Positions 1 through 7,763 are shown, counted from the first letter of the stretch. The stretch is DNA of 21,125 nt from CAWFFV01 sp963814985 (GCA_963814985.1 CAWFFV010000115.1:1-21125), one strand, 5' to 3'. The notes: a model not told the origin generated them from the sequence alone. Numbers and translations: made by a program.

Positions 1-1072
1 TCACAACCAGCAGCGTCAAAAGGCTAGATGTAGCAATATCTACCTTACCACGCCATTGCAACCAGTATGTGCAACCAAGACCTGCCCCTAAGAGTACTAT
101 ACCCAGAGCACTCACAACACGCGCTCCTGAAGTCAACACATTGAGAGAGCCATAAGTAAAAACATAATACATCGTGTGATGACTCACGAAACTTGATAAC
201 CAGAGGAGCGAAGCCGAAAATAATTCAACCTGGACCGGTCGGTTTTCAAAATAGCTGAATGGACCAAGAGTACCTTCTACACTTAAAAGCAACGACACAG
301 AGATCACTCCCACACACACAGCGGTAAATGTTCCCAGCGGTACCCATCTGCGCCAGGCATACCACTTGTTATGTGATGCCATCTGTTGTGCAAGCAGAAA
401 TGGAAAAATCAACACCAGCGGATAGAACTTCAACAGAGTTGCCAGAGCCAGTAATAAAAAAGCCCAGTTCCATTTTGTACGTACTGCACAAATCACAGCA
501 AACAACGTCAATGCAGAAGGTACTAGATCAAAGCGTCCCTCCGCTGTTGCCCAACTTCCAGCAACCAGATAAAGCGCACAGGCAATAGCGGCTCTCCTCG
601 ATCGGAAACGTATGAGTACCACATAAATAATTGCCGCAATCGCAGCCATCCAGATGGCAAAGGCAACCTGAGACCAATCCAACGGCGCAATCAGGCCAAG
701 GGAGAAAGGGATCAGGGTCAAGAGGGGATACTCAAGTGGTAATGCATGAAAACGCCCGGTGGTAGATTGTGATTGGACAAAATAAATCAGGAAGCCTGGA
801 AAGTTTTGATGCTGCATCTTTTGTACGATATCAGCATTAGAGAGAGTTCCAACCGCAGGATGGAGAAGAGGCGCACATTGCACATCTGGAAGAGCTTTGA
901 GTGCTGACATACCATTCCAGAAAGCGATGGCATAACATTCATATTTAGCTGCATCCGTACGTGGCTCGAAGATTTGCCAGGAGGCACCATAATATAAGAG
1001 ACCGCCCATACATAAGACAATCATAGCATCAAGCAAGTACTTCCAGCGGAGATTTTTCATGGTCTTGATCAT
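1..1072 (-). CDS. GT87/DUF2029-like polytopic membrane glycosyltransferase (3' end outside window)
   Basis: The minus strand is open from the left edge to about 1072, giving about 357 residues and no stop; the C-terminus is missing. The protein is strongly hydrophobic with many membrane segments. Family-like landmarks are a first membrane segment near the N-terminus followed by an acidic outer loop (FEPRTDAAKY), an EGRFDLVPSALTLF stretch, LATLLKFYPLVLIFPFLL, and FENRPVQVELFSASLLW; the last three resemble the GRFDL, LKFYP and RPVQ.ES motifs of GT87/DUF2029 polyprenol-phosphate-sugar mannosyltransferases. By family knowledge it would transfer a lipid-linked sugar on the outer face of the membrane. 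Start is uncertain: in-frame ATGs lie at 1117, 1072 and 1060; 1072 is preferred because a GAGAA lies upstream, but spacing is long. It is divergent from dedA. Sugar donor and acceptor cannot be deduced. Confidence 0.72.
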   Translation of the reverse strand, partial: MIKTMKNLRWKYLLDAMIVLCMGGLLYYGASWQIFEPRTDAAKYECYAIAFWNGMSALKALPDVQCAPLLHPAVGTLSNADIVQKMQHQNFPGFLIYFVQSQSTTGRFHALPLEYPLLTLIPFSLGLIAPLDWSQVAFAIWMAAIAAIIYVVLIRFRSRRAAIACALYLVAGSWATAEGRFDLVPSALTLFAVICAVRTKWNWAFLLLALATLLKFYPLVLIFPFLLAQQMASHNKWYAWRRWVPLGTFTAVCVGVISVSLLLSVEGTLGPFSYFENRPVQVELFSASLLWLSSFVSHHTMYYVFTYGSLNVLTSGARVVSALGIVLLGAGLGCTYWLQWRGKVDIATSSLLTLLVV

Positions 1073-1434
1073 AAATGTCACATTCTCAATTTCGCGTGTT
1101 TCAATTTTCACGTTCATACTACTTACTACAAAATATTTGTAGGCAATATATCAGCGTAGATATCCTCGTAAGCCCCTGTCCTCTTAGGACTATAAGATTA
1201 AAAACACTAACGATTACGAACTATAGTATAGAGACATCCCTTTTCGAATGTCAATGGAGATGGGAAAACTATCCCTACCGGGCATTTATGCCCGTAGGGC
1301 CAGATAATAAATAGTTGAAATCCAACGGAAAGCTAAAACATACTATTTTCGGGCATTACCTGAAAATTTGTGACCTCTCCACTCTCAAGACGTTATCCAT
1401 AGTGTAAGAAGGCTACTTCCGAGGAGGAACAAGT
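1073..1434. other. divergent intergenic region
   Basis: About 360 bases separate the divergent membrane glycosyltransferase and dedA genes. I see no convincing coding frame; the 79-codon frame at 1075-1314 lacks a ribosome site and family features. It is AT-rich, contains one imperfect hairpin (1273-1299) and presumably holds both promoters, but no clean -35/-10 pair stands out. Confidence 0.5.
1273..1299. repeat. imperfect inverted repeat in divergent region
   Basis: CCCTACCGGGCAT faces ATGCCCGTAGGG: a 12-bp stem with one bulged C and a tiny loop. Read on the minus strand it is followed by a short TTTT. It could be an operator, part of the 5' leader of the minus-strand gene, or a weak terminator; the sequence alone does not decide. 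Confidence 0.45.
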
Positions 1435-2124
1435 ATGCGCTGGTTAGCTGTGTTACAATCTCAGGCCTCTAACTGGCTAGACAAACCGTTAGCAACACTC
1501 AATATACTACAAATTCTACAGAATGCACTCCATACCCTGGGATATCCAGCAGTCATTCTGTTTGTGATGATTGAGAGTTCTGGTATTCCTTTTCCCGGTG
1601 AGACAATGCTGCTCCTTGCCTCATTCTATGCTGCCATTGATCACCAGTTACAAATTTCCATTATCATTGCCTGCGCTGCTCTGGGGGCAATTATTGGGGA
1701 CAACATTGGCTACTCCATAGGACGCACTGGAGGAAAAGCTATAGTTACACGCTACGGACGTTATCTCTTTCTCAAGCCACAACATTTTGAGCGAGCAGAA
1801 CTCTTTTTCGCCAGATACGGAGATAAAACTGTTTTTTTCGGTCGCTTCATCGCAGTACTGCGAGCATGGGCAGCATTTCTGGCAGGTGTCAATAAGATGC
1901 AGCGACGTACCTTTTTCATCTACAATGCAGCAGGTGGCATCTTGTGGGCAATTATCTATGGTCTCCTTGGCTTCTACGCCGGTCTCATCTTCCATGATAA
2001 CTTTGGAAAGGTGGAGCATTTAGCCAGTACAATAACCTGGGTTATTGGGGGAACCATCGTATCAGGCGTGACTATTGTTCTTACCATCTACTACATACGA
2101 CATAAGAAAAACCATCAGAGATAG
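1435..2124 (+). CDS. DedA family (SNARE-associated/VTT) membrane protein
   Basis: This 229-residue integral membrane protein has the DedA signature: ESSGIPFPGE at residues 47-56, GDNIGYSIGRTGG around 88-100, FGRF..VLRAW..FLAG around 135-151 and N..GG..W around 164-171, then a final membrane segment and a basic tail. DedA/VTT proteins act in the cytoplasmic membrane, and characterised members flip or translocate lipid carriers such as undecaprenyl phosphate or phosphatidylethanolamine, or support membrane homeostasis. The acidic and arginine residues typical of the family are present. The start is well supported by GAGGAGG at 1421-1427, seven bases before the ATG. The N-terminal extension of about 25 residues before the first hydrophobic stretch is slightly long. 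The next gene starts 91 bases downstream with its own probable -10, so it is probably a single-gene unit. Confidence 0.9.
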   Translation: MRWLAVLQSQASNWLDKPLATLNILQILQNALHTLGYPAVILFVMIESSGIPFPGETMLLLASFYAAIDHQLQISIIIACAALGAIIGDNIGYSIGRTGGKAIVTRYGRYLFLKPQHFERAELFFARYGDKTVFFGRFIAVLRAWAAFLAGVNKMQRRTFFIYNAAGGILWAIIYGLLGFYAGLIFHDNFGKVEHLASTITWVIGGTIVSGVTIVLTIYYIRHKKNHQR

Positions 2125-2146
2125 GTAAAGATGTACTAATGGTGCA

Positions 2147-2152
2147 TATAAT
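2147..2152 (+). promoter_or_regulatory. candidate -10 box for the kinase-like/FHA gene
   Basis: A perfect TATAAT at 2147-2152, with a second candidate TACAAT at 2157-2162, lies 55-69 bases before the start at 2216. No good -35 hexamer is visible at standard spacing, so the assignment is tentative. Confidence 0.35.
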
Positions 2153-2215
2153 ATGCTACAATAGCTTACACTTGGGAAAAGGATCGCGTAAAGAGTAAGG
2201 AATGAGAGGTGTAGT

Positions 2216-3352
2216 ATGCACGCCTTACTAGAAGAAGGCCAGAAATTTGAGCGCTATCGTGTACTTCGCAGGCTAGGTAATGGAATATCAGGAACGAGTT
2301 ATGAAGCAGAAGATACTGTAGTTCAGCGCAAGGTAACACTGAAACTTCTCCATTCGTGGGAACCACTTTCTGACCCGGCTCGTCGCCAATTTTTCCGTGA
2401 GATGTACGACATTAGTTTACTTACACATCCATATCTGACAGCAATCGTGGATTATGGAGAGGCCAACGGACAGCTCTACATAGCGCGTCGTTACATCGAG
2501 TCAGGCTCACTGCTGGGCAACGAGGGAAGACATTGGTTCAGTCCTCCTCTGACTATAGCTGATGCTATCTCTTATATATATCAACTTGCCCTGGCACTCC
2601 ATTACATACACAGCCACGGATATCTGCACGGGTCCCTTACTTTCTCCAACATTCTGATACTTCGTGAACCAGTAACAGCCAATAAGTCCGAAATTGCACC
2701 TTTTATCCTCGCCGATATTGGCACCGCACATTTTGTACGCCAATTCGGCCAACCTCAAATCAAACCGTTGCCAATCACCGCAGCCCCAGAGCAATTGGGC
2801 AAGCGAGTAACCGCAGCCTGCGATCAATATGCATTAGCGGTCTTACTCTATTTTTGGCTGGCAGGATGCCCTCCCTTCCTCGGATCACCAGAAGAAATTG
2901 AACATTTGAAACTTACTGAAACCATTACACCACTCACGACGCTTAATCCGAAGATAACATTCGAACAAGAAGAGATCATACAACGTGCCTTGAGCGCTCA
3001 TCCCGATGAACGCTATCCTTCCATCCTGGATTTTGCAGAAGCGCTCAAAACTTCTCTCGCACATCCTTCTGCCTCCAGGAGTATCGCAAAACCCATATCT
3101 GTTGCTGAACCTACAGACAACTCCGCAACAGTAGCCAACCCTATCGCACAAGCTGAACTCACCGCTCAAGCTGATCCCACTATACTGAATGAACCCACCA
3201 CTCAAGCTGATCCCACTATACTGGATGATCCCACCACTCAAGATGATCCCACTGTACTGGATGAACCCACCACTCAAGTTGATCCCACTATACTGGATGA
3301 ACCCGCCGCTCAAGATGATCCCACTATACCGGATGAACCCACCGCTCAGTGA
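2216..3352 (+). CDS. Ser/Thr kinase-like protein lacking catalytic Asp, N-terminal part of a frame-broken pseudokinase-FHA gene
   Basis: Residues 12-275 form a protein kinase fold: glycine-rich loop RRLGNGISG (18-26), beta-3 Lys43 (VTLKLL), helix C Glu62, APE at 190-192 and subdomain IX Asp203. The catalytic loop is HGSLTFSN (138-145) instead of HRDLKPSN, so the catalytic Asp is Ser140 and the usual Lys is Thr142; DFG is DIG (167-169). It may bind nucleotide, but classical phosphotransfer is unlikely. After about residue 290 it becomes an Asp/Glu/Pro/Thr repeat tail of 12-residue units and stops at 3350-3352, just where the frame changes; the repeats and an FHA domain continue in the +1 frame to 4313. 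The start is supported by GAGAGG at 2205-2210 before ATG. No membrane segment is seen, so it is probably a cytoplasmic regulator or scaffold. Whether one or two polypeptides are made is unclear. Confidence 0.75.
   Translation: MHALLEEGQKFERYRVLRRLGNGISGTSYEAEDTVVQRKVTLKLLHSWEPLSDPARRQFFREMYDISLLTHPYLTAIVDYGEANGQLYIARRYIESGSLLGNEGRHWFSPPLTIADAISYIYQLALALHYIHSHGYLHGSLTFSNILILREPVTANKSEIAPFILADIGTAHFVRQFGQPQIKPLPITAAPEQLGKRVTAACDQYALAVLLYFWLAGCPPFLGSPEEIEHLKLTETITPLTTLNPKITFEQEEIIQRALSAHPDERYPSILDFAEALKTSLAHPSASRSIAKPISVAEPTDNSATVANPIAQAELTAQADPTILNEPTTQADPTILDDPTTQDDPTVLDEPTTQVDPTILDEPAAQDDPTIPDEPTAQ
3173..3349 (+). repeat. degenerate 36-bp coding tandem repeat, block A (5 units)
   Basis: Units start at 3173, 3209, 3245, 3281 and 3317. 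They encode variants of DPTILDEPTTQ plus one acidic or small residue. Units differ by a few substitutions, so this block looks older than block B. The last unit is 33 bases long and runs into the frame break. Confidence 0.9.
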
Positions 3353-4313
3353 ACCCACCGCTGAAACCACTACGCTGGATGAACCCACCACTCAAGCTGA
3401 AACCACTACGCTGGATGAACCCACCACTCAAGCTGAAACCACTACGCTGGATGAACCCACCACTCAAGCTGAAACCACTACGCTGGATGAACCCACCACT
3501 CAAGCTGAAACCACTACGCTGGATGAACCCACCACTCAAGCTGAAACCACTACGCTGGATGAACCCACCACTCAAGCTGAAACCACTACGCTGGATGAAC
3601 CCACCACTCAAGCTGAAACCACTACGCTGGATGAACCCACCACTCAAGCTGAAACCACTACGCTGGATGAACCCACACCTGTGTCACAAACTCAGCCTGA
3701 ACCTGTTGTGCACACGAGTATTGCTCACGAACTTGTCTTCCTTGGTGAAGTTGAAACTAAGCTTATCTTGCATGAAAACGAGTCCGAACTCCTCTTGCTC
3801 GGTAAAGTAATGTCTAATGGGAATTTGCAAGTCAAACCTGAAATTAAGATACAACTTGCACCAGAATCTGTGCAACAACCTGCACCTGAGCCACAATCCG
3901 AGTCGATTGCTTCAGACACTCTAGAGATACAACCCCAACCAGTGCCAGATATCATTCAGCCCATTTCCGAACCTACACCACCCAGTGAGCACACGAAAGA
4001 TGGGGCACCTCTCGCATATCTGATTATCACTGCCCCTGACACGGGAGAGCAACACGAAGTCCCCTTAGAGCATGAGGAGACAACTCTGGGCCGAGCCGGT
4101 TCAAGTGACATCTTACTTACTCAGGATACGCAGACTTCAAGACATCATGCCCTACTAAAGCAAGAAGGAGGAAGCTACATCCTCTATGATCAGCGCAGTG
4201 AACACGGGGTCTTCGTTAATGGACAGAAACTGACTGGCGAAATAGGACATGTATTGAGCGACGGTGATCATATTAACATTGGAGAATACAAGTTGCTTTT
4301 TTGCCTCAACTAG
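3333..4313 (+). CDS. Thr-rich repeat and FHA domain protein, C-terminal part of the frame-broken pseudokinase-FHA gene
   Basis: This frame continues the protein after the break. It holds nine copies (the last partial) of the unit ETTTLDEPTTQA, a Pro/Gln/Glu-rich linker, and a C-terminal forkhead-associated domain over roughly the last 100 residues: TLGRAGSSDILL, SRHHALL, HGVFVNGQKL and LSDGDHINIGEYKLLF match the GR, SRxH and NG motifs of phospho-threonine-binding FHA domains. FHA domains bind pThr peptides, often with an acidic or aliphatic residue at +3. The given start is the in-frame ATG overlapping the upstream stop, which would permit reinitiation, but no ribosome site is visible; most likely this is the tail of the upstream gene. 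All frames across the array are open, so overlapping repeat-only frames are not genes. No TM segment is seen. Confidence 0.7.
   Translation: MNPPLSEPTAETTTLDEPTTQAETTTLDEPTTQAETTTLDEPTTQAETTTLDEPTTQAETTTLDEPTTQAETTTLDEPTTQAETTTLDEPTTQAETTTLDEPTTQAETTTLDEPTPVSQTQPEPVVHTSIAHELVFLGEVETKLILHENESELLLLGKVMSNGNLQVKPEIKIQLAPESVQQPAPEPQSESIASDTLEIQPQPVPDIIQPISEPTPPSEHTKDGAPLAYLIITAPDTGEQHEVPLEHEETTLGRAGSSDILLTQDTQTSRHHALLKQEGGSYILYDQRSEHGVFVNGQKLTGEIGHVLSDGDHINIGEYKLLFCLN
3334..3362 (+). repeat. 13-bp direct duplication causing the frame break between repeat blocks
   Basis: TGAACCCACCGCT occurs at 3334-3346 and again at 3350-3362, separated by CAG. The second copy supplies an in-frame TGA. Relative to the 36-bp period the junction carries 10 extra bases (equivalent to +1), moving the downstream repeats and FHA domain out of the kinase frame. 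This could be real slippage between repeat arrays or a misjoin in assembling near-identical repeats. Confidence 0.75.
3363..3677 (+). repeat. perfect 36-bp coding tandem repeat, block B (8 full units plus partial)
   Basis: Units start every 36 bases at 3363, 3399, 3435, 3471, 3507, 3543, 3579, 3615 and 3651; the first eight look identical and the ninth diverges after 27 bases. Each encodes ETTTLDEPTTQA. Identity at silent positions implies recent expansion, so copy number is likely variable between strains. Confidence 0.92.
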
Positions 4314-4372
4314 ATATCCAATGGTGAGCAGACATGAGAAGTTGGCCTGCCCCTTACAATTGAAACTTAAGG

Positions 4373-4378
4373 TATAAT
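4373..4378 (+). promoter_or_regulatory. candidate -10 box for the Uma2-family gene
   Basis: TATAAT at 4373-4378 in an AT-rich stretch lies 71 bases before the preferred start at 4450. The -35 region is poor. A GTG at 4387 in the same frame would leave almost no leader after this box, which argues for the downstream start. Confidence 0.35.
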
Positions 4379-4449
4379 ATTAAAAAGTGCATTTCGTTTG
4401 GGGGAATGAAGGCATTCCTGGCAGGGATGGAAATATAGAGGTTGAAGTC

Positions 4450-5037
4450 ATGGCAACAAATCCACAACGTTCAAATGTGACCGTAGAAGAGTACTTAGAG
4501 CTTGACCACGATAGTCCTGGCGTTCGCTATGAGTACATTAACGGTCGAATTATTATGATGGCTGGGGGAAGTCCTCAACATTCTCTCATTGCAGCTAACA
4601 TAACAGGAATTCTTCGCCAGCTTCTGCGGGAAAGTTCTTGTTGCGTGTTTAACTCAGATGTAAAAATCAGCCTCCCCACACTCAATTACGTATATGCCGA
4701 TGTGGCAGTCAGTTGTGACCAAAGAGATTTTGCAGATCCTGAGTATATCTATCGACCACGTGTGATCGTTGAAGTTCTCTCACCAAGTACAGAAGCACTT
4801 GATCGGGGAGAAAAATTTGAGAGTTATCGGGAATGTCCCACTATTCAAGAGTATGTGATGGTCAACACATCCCGGCAGGCAGTAGAAGTGTGCAGACGTG
4901 AGAAAAATAGCTTTTGGAGTTTCCAGACCTTTAAGCCTGGTACCATAGTTGAACTCACAAGTCTTGGCATTCACTTTTCAGTTTCGGATGTCTATGAGAA
5001 GGTGGTTTTTCCTGGTAACAATCATCAGCCAGCTTAA
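4450..5037 (+). CDS. Uma2 family protein (DUF820, PD-(D/E)XK nuclease-like fold)
   Basis: From the ATG at 4450 the protein has 195 residues and matches the Uma2/DUF820 family: TVEEYLEL, RYEYINGRIIMMAGGSPQHS (26-45), a strand with Asp84 (YADVAV, usually YPDV), IVEVLSPSTEALDRGEKF (106-123) and YRECPTIQEYVMVN. Asp84 and Glu108 fit the family's metal-binding positions. The family is abundant in cyanobacteria and Ktedonobacteria; it is annotated as an endonuclease from fold similarity, but its cellular role is not established. The start is chosen because AGAGG precedes 4450 by eight bases; the frame extends to a GTG at 4387 without a ribosome site. Its stop overlaps the galK stop on the other strand. 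Confidence 0.85.
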   Translation: MATNPQRSNVTVEEYLELDHDSPGVRYEYINGRIIMMAGGSPQHSLIAANITGILRQLLRESSCCVFNSDVKISLPTLNYVYADVAVSCDQRDFADPEYIYRPRVIVEVLSPSTEALDRGEKFESYRECPTIQEYVMVNTSRQAVEVCRREKNSFWSFQTFKPGTIVELTSLGIHFSVSDVYEKVVFPGNNHQPA

Positions 5038-6305
5038 AAAATGACAGCACATCCAGGTCCACCAGCGGCACGACAAATTTCAATCCTTGCCTGACGTCCT
5101 GTACGGGCCTGATACTGCTGCTCAACCGCTTGAGCAAGCGCTTCAATCGCATCGTTGCGTACAAGATTAATGGTGCAGCCACCAAAACCACCACCGACCA
5201 TACGTGCACCCAGAACACCTGGAATCTGATGAGCAATCTCTACCAGCGTATCCAGCTCAACACAACTTACCTCGTACTCATCACGTAAACCCACATGTCC
5301 TTCCCAGAGAAGTGGACCAGCCTCTTCAATCCGCCCTGCCTCTAGCAACGTGGCAACCCGGAGAGTCCGTGCATTTTCGGCAATCACATAGCCCGCACGC
5401 CGGCGTAAGATATCAGGAAGATATTGCTTATAGCGGTCGAATTGCTCCTGCGTTACATCACGAAGTGCCTTGATCTGACGTACTTGCGTATTATTGGGCT
5501 CATGCTGCACAATCACATCGCGCAACATGTTCACAGCATCTTCACATTGCTGTCTTCGCTCATTGTAGGCAGAAGCTGCAAGCTCGCGTCGCACTCCTGT
5601 GTCAATCACTATCAGTGCCAGCTCAGGTATATCGAAGGGAAGATAACGATAATCAAGGGAACGACAATCGAGTAATATAGCTTTGCCTGGCTGGCCCAGA
5701 CATGATGCGGCCTGATCAAGAATACCACAACGCACTCCCGATGCCATTTGCTCAGCATGCTGGCAAAGTGTCGCAACTTGCATAGGCGCAAACGTCGCTC
5801 CCTCCTCACCAATTGTCATTTTTCCACTTGAAAAGAGAGCACAGGTCTGGGCTGTTGCCACCTCCAGAGCTGCTGATGAACTCATACCACCTCCCAAAGG
5901 CACATCGCCACTCACCACAGCATCAAAGCCATTCAACGAAACACCAGCACGAGCCAGTTCAGTTGCCACACCCAATATATATCGTGCCCAGGCAGGCGCT
6001 CGTTGCTGCTCAAACGTTTCAGGGAGACCATCCAGAGAGAATTCGGCATATTCACTGAAATGCAATGACCAGAGACGTACAGTCCTATCACTACGCATGC
6101 GACCTGCAAAAGCTGCCACACGATCTATCGCAATCGGCAACACAAATCCATCATTATAATCTGTATGCTCACCAATAAGATTGATACGCCCTGGTGCCCA
6201 TGCTGCCCCTGGCGGTCCTGAGTAGACCACATCATCACAAAAGGCTATAGGAAATGCAGCTATTGCATCCTGTACAGGTTGAGGAAACATCTTCGTATTC
6301 ATCAT
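5034..6305 (-). CDS. galK: galactokinase
   Basis: This 423-residue GHMP kinase phosphorylates galactose at C1 with ATP in the Leloir pathway. The galactokinase signature GRINLIGEHTDYNDG is at 39-53, the ATP-binding GDVPLGGGMSSSAALE at 133-148, the catalytic Asp in GILDQ at 194-198, and the third GHMP motif ARMVGGGFGG near the C-terminus. Length is slightly above the usual 380-400 residues. Its ATG overlaps the galT stop by four bases (ATGA), so it is the last gene of a three-gene minus-strand operon. Its own TAA overlaps the stop of the convergent Uma2 gene. Frame is intact and all key residues are present. Confidence 0.96.
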   Translation of the reverse strand: MMNTKMFPQPVQDAIAAFPIAFCDDVVYSGPPGAAWAPGRINLIGEHTDYNDGFVLPIAIDRVAAFAGRMRSDRTVRLWSLHFSEYAEFSLDGLPETFEQQRAPAWARYILGVATELARAGVSLNGFDAVVSGDVPLGGGMSSSAALEVATAQTCALFSSGKMTIGEEGATFAPMQVATLCQHAEQMASGVRCGILDQAASCLGQPGKAILLDCRSLDYRYLPFDIPELALIVIDTGVRRELAASAYNERRQQCEDAVNMLRDVIVQHEPNNTQVRQIKALRDVTQEQFDRYKQYLPDILRRRAGYVIAENARTLRVATLLEAGRIEEAGPLLWEGHVGLRDEYEVSCVELDTLVEIAHQIPGVLGARMVGGGFGGCTINLVRNDAIEALAQAVEQQYQARTGRQARIEICRAAGGPGCAVIF

Positions 6306-7210
6306 ACCTCCAATTTAGCAATGGCCTCACGTAACTCCTGTGCCTTCTGTATTGGGGAGGAATCGTTGGTCCACATTCCCCAAATAGCTTCAGACGATGC
6401 GGCATATTTGAGTTTTCCAGGCGCACGCCCGATCGCAAGTATCTCTACATGGGCATGGAAACGTTTATCGGCAAGCTGGTGTATTCCCAGAAGGTAAGGC
6501 ATCGGAGCCATTGCGCCATCAAACAAGGCATTATATCCACGGATAACCTGTAACATCATTGCTGCAAGATCTCGCAACTCGTTGTCCTGCATCAGCGTAA
6601 GATTTGCCATGTGGCGTCGCGGGTAGAGGTGCATCTCATAAGGATAACGTACATAGGGGGGTAGAAAGGCCTGCCAGGTGGCATTGGCGCTCACCAGATA
6701 GTCACTCTCACCCAGTTCGCCACGTATACGACAGAAAGGACAGCCACGCCCCGCCACTTCATCCTGTATAACGGTCTCTAGTTCACGTTCGAGCGTTGGC
6801 GGGATAACAGAGACCCCAAAGGCCTGTCCATGTGGATGATACTGGGTTTGTCCAATTGCCTCACCGCTATTCTCAAAAATCATTACAGCAGGATAGCGCG
6901 AGGCCAGATCACTATAGAGGTCACGCCACAGGAGAGTAACCGCATAGACTTCATCAACTGTTAGTTGGGTAAACGTTCGGTGATGATCACGATTATATAT
7001 GACAACATAGGCTTCCCCGACAGGTGCTTGCAAGGGAGGAAAGTCGTTTGGATGCAACCAGACCTGTGCAGCAGGGCCTACCCGACCTTCAGTAATGTCA
7101 GCACAAAAAGGGCATGCAGATGTTCCCTCACGGCGACTCATACGATGTGGCGCATTGATAACATACTGCCGCAAAATAGGGTTCCAGATCAAAGGCGTCT
7201 TGTATTCCAT
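6302..7210 (-). CDS. galT: galactose-1-phosphate uridylyltransferase
   Basis: This 302-residue HIT-superfamily enzyme exchanges UMP between UDP-glucose and galactose-1-phosphate. The active-site motif HPHGQ is at 125-129, with His127 as the expected nucleophile, preceded by ENSGEAIGQT. A CPFC pair at 33-36 and a second CPFC near 153-156 could bind zinc; the first corresponds to the classical zinc-ligand pair. The C-terminal RFHAHVEI segment and LKYAASSEAIWG match class I GalT. It is about 45 residues shorter than the E. coli enzyme, as in many actinobacterial and Chloroflexota homologues. It overlaps galK and lies ten bases after an unknown gene, implying co-transcription. No galE or sugar transporter is in the window. 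Confidence 0.94.
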   Translation of the reverse strand: MEYKTPLIWNPILRQYVINAPHRMSRREGTSACPFCADITEGRVGPAAQVWLHPNDFPPLQAPVGEAYVVIYNRDHHRTFTQLTVDEVYAVTLLWRDLYSDLASRYPAVMIFENSGEAIGQTQYHPHGQAFGVSVIPPTLERELETVIQDEVAGRGCPFCRIRGELGESDYLVSANATWQAFLPPYVRYPYEMHLYPRRHMANLTLMQDNELRDLAAMMLQVIRGYNALFDGAMAPMPYLLGIHQLADKRFHAHVEILAIGRAPGKLKYAASSEAIWGMWTNDSSPIQKAQELREAIAKLEV

Positions 7211-7220
7211 ATCAATCCAT

Positions 7221-7763
7221 CTATGGATGGTGATGTGTCGCTTGACTACCCATCAGGACGCACCGACCCTGACGAGCCAATGATGCCAGTAGCTCACCTT
7301 TGTCAAGAGTACCATCATCACCAGCAGCAAAAAGCCATTGATCCCAGGTCGTCTTGTCTGTAAAGAGTGCCCATGCTACCGGCGCGACTTGCGTTCTTGT
7401 TACACGCATAATTTTGAGAGCATGCTCGGCACCAGGCTCTAATTGTTCTATCGGTGGAAGATCTCCATCGGTAAAGGCTTCAAATGTGCGTATTGAAGAC
7501 ACTTCACCATTGATGACTTCACACACACAGCCCAGAACCAGAGACTCATGCTCATATGTCTCACTTGTCTCCCACACACCTACAACAAGTGTACAGTGCG
7601 TCGGTAAACGTTTGAGAAACGCATCAATAGATCTTTTACTCCAACCATGCCACGAATAGGTATCATTGTTCACTTCAAGCCGTCGTGCGGCATCCAATAA
7701 CGGTCGTGCTACCTCCCACAACGGCGCATCGGCATCCAATATTAACAATTCTTCGGCTAACAC
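7221..7763 (-). CDS. conserved-looking hypothetical protein, first gene of the gal operon
   Basis: I do not recognise a family. The product is a soluble, acidic protein of about 181 residues from GTG 7763, or 200 from GTG 7823. It contains DTYSWHGWSKRSIDAFLKRLP, a hydrophobic strand pair (CTLVVGVWETS and ESLVLGCVCEVINGEV), then EQLEPGAEHALKIMRVTRTQVAPVAWALFTDKTTWDQWL and a His-rich tail. The start at 7763 is preferred because AGGAG (minus strand, 7776-7772) sits eight bases upstream, whereas 7823 has no ribosome site. It ends ten bases before galT, so it should be co-transcribed with galT-galK. That context hints at, but does not show, a role in galactose metabolism or its regulation. Confidence 0.7.
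   Translation of the reverse strand: MLAEELLILDADAPLWEVARPLLDAARRLEVNNDTYSWHGWSKRSIDAFLKRLPTHCTLVVGVWETSETYEHESLVLGCVCEVINGEVSSIRTFEAFTDGDLPPIEQLEPGAEHALKIMRVTRTQVAPVAWALFTDKTTWDQWLFAAGDDGTLDKGELLASLARQGRCVLMGSQATHHHP

Noticed and set aside
328..588. 86-codon plus-strand frame
   Set aside because: It lies antisense within the membrane glycosyltransferase gene and has no ribosome site or family features.
787..1020. 77-codon minus-strand frame as a separate gene
   Set aside because: It is a shadow of the membrane glycosyltransferase frame, which is open over the whole 1-1072 region.
3173..3677. 36-bp direct repeats resembling a CRISPR array in period
   Set aside because: Units are head to tail with no spacers, encode a regular 12-residue peptide continuing a protein, and no cas gene is near.
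2885..3810. Long open frames on both strands across the repeat array (SGGFIQRSGFSL-type and NPPLKLKPLRW-type repeats)
   Set aside because: A stop-free 36-bp unit keeps these frames open automatically; they lack ribosome sites and recognisable domains.
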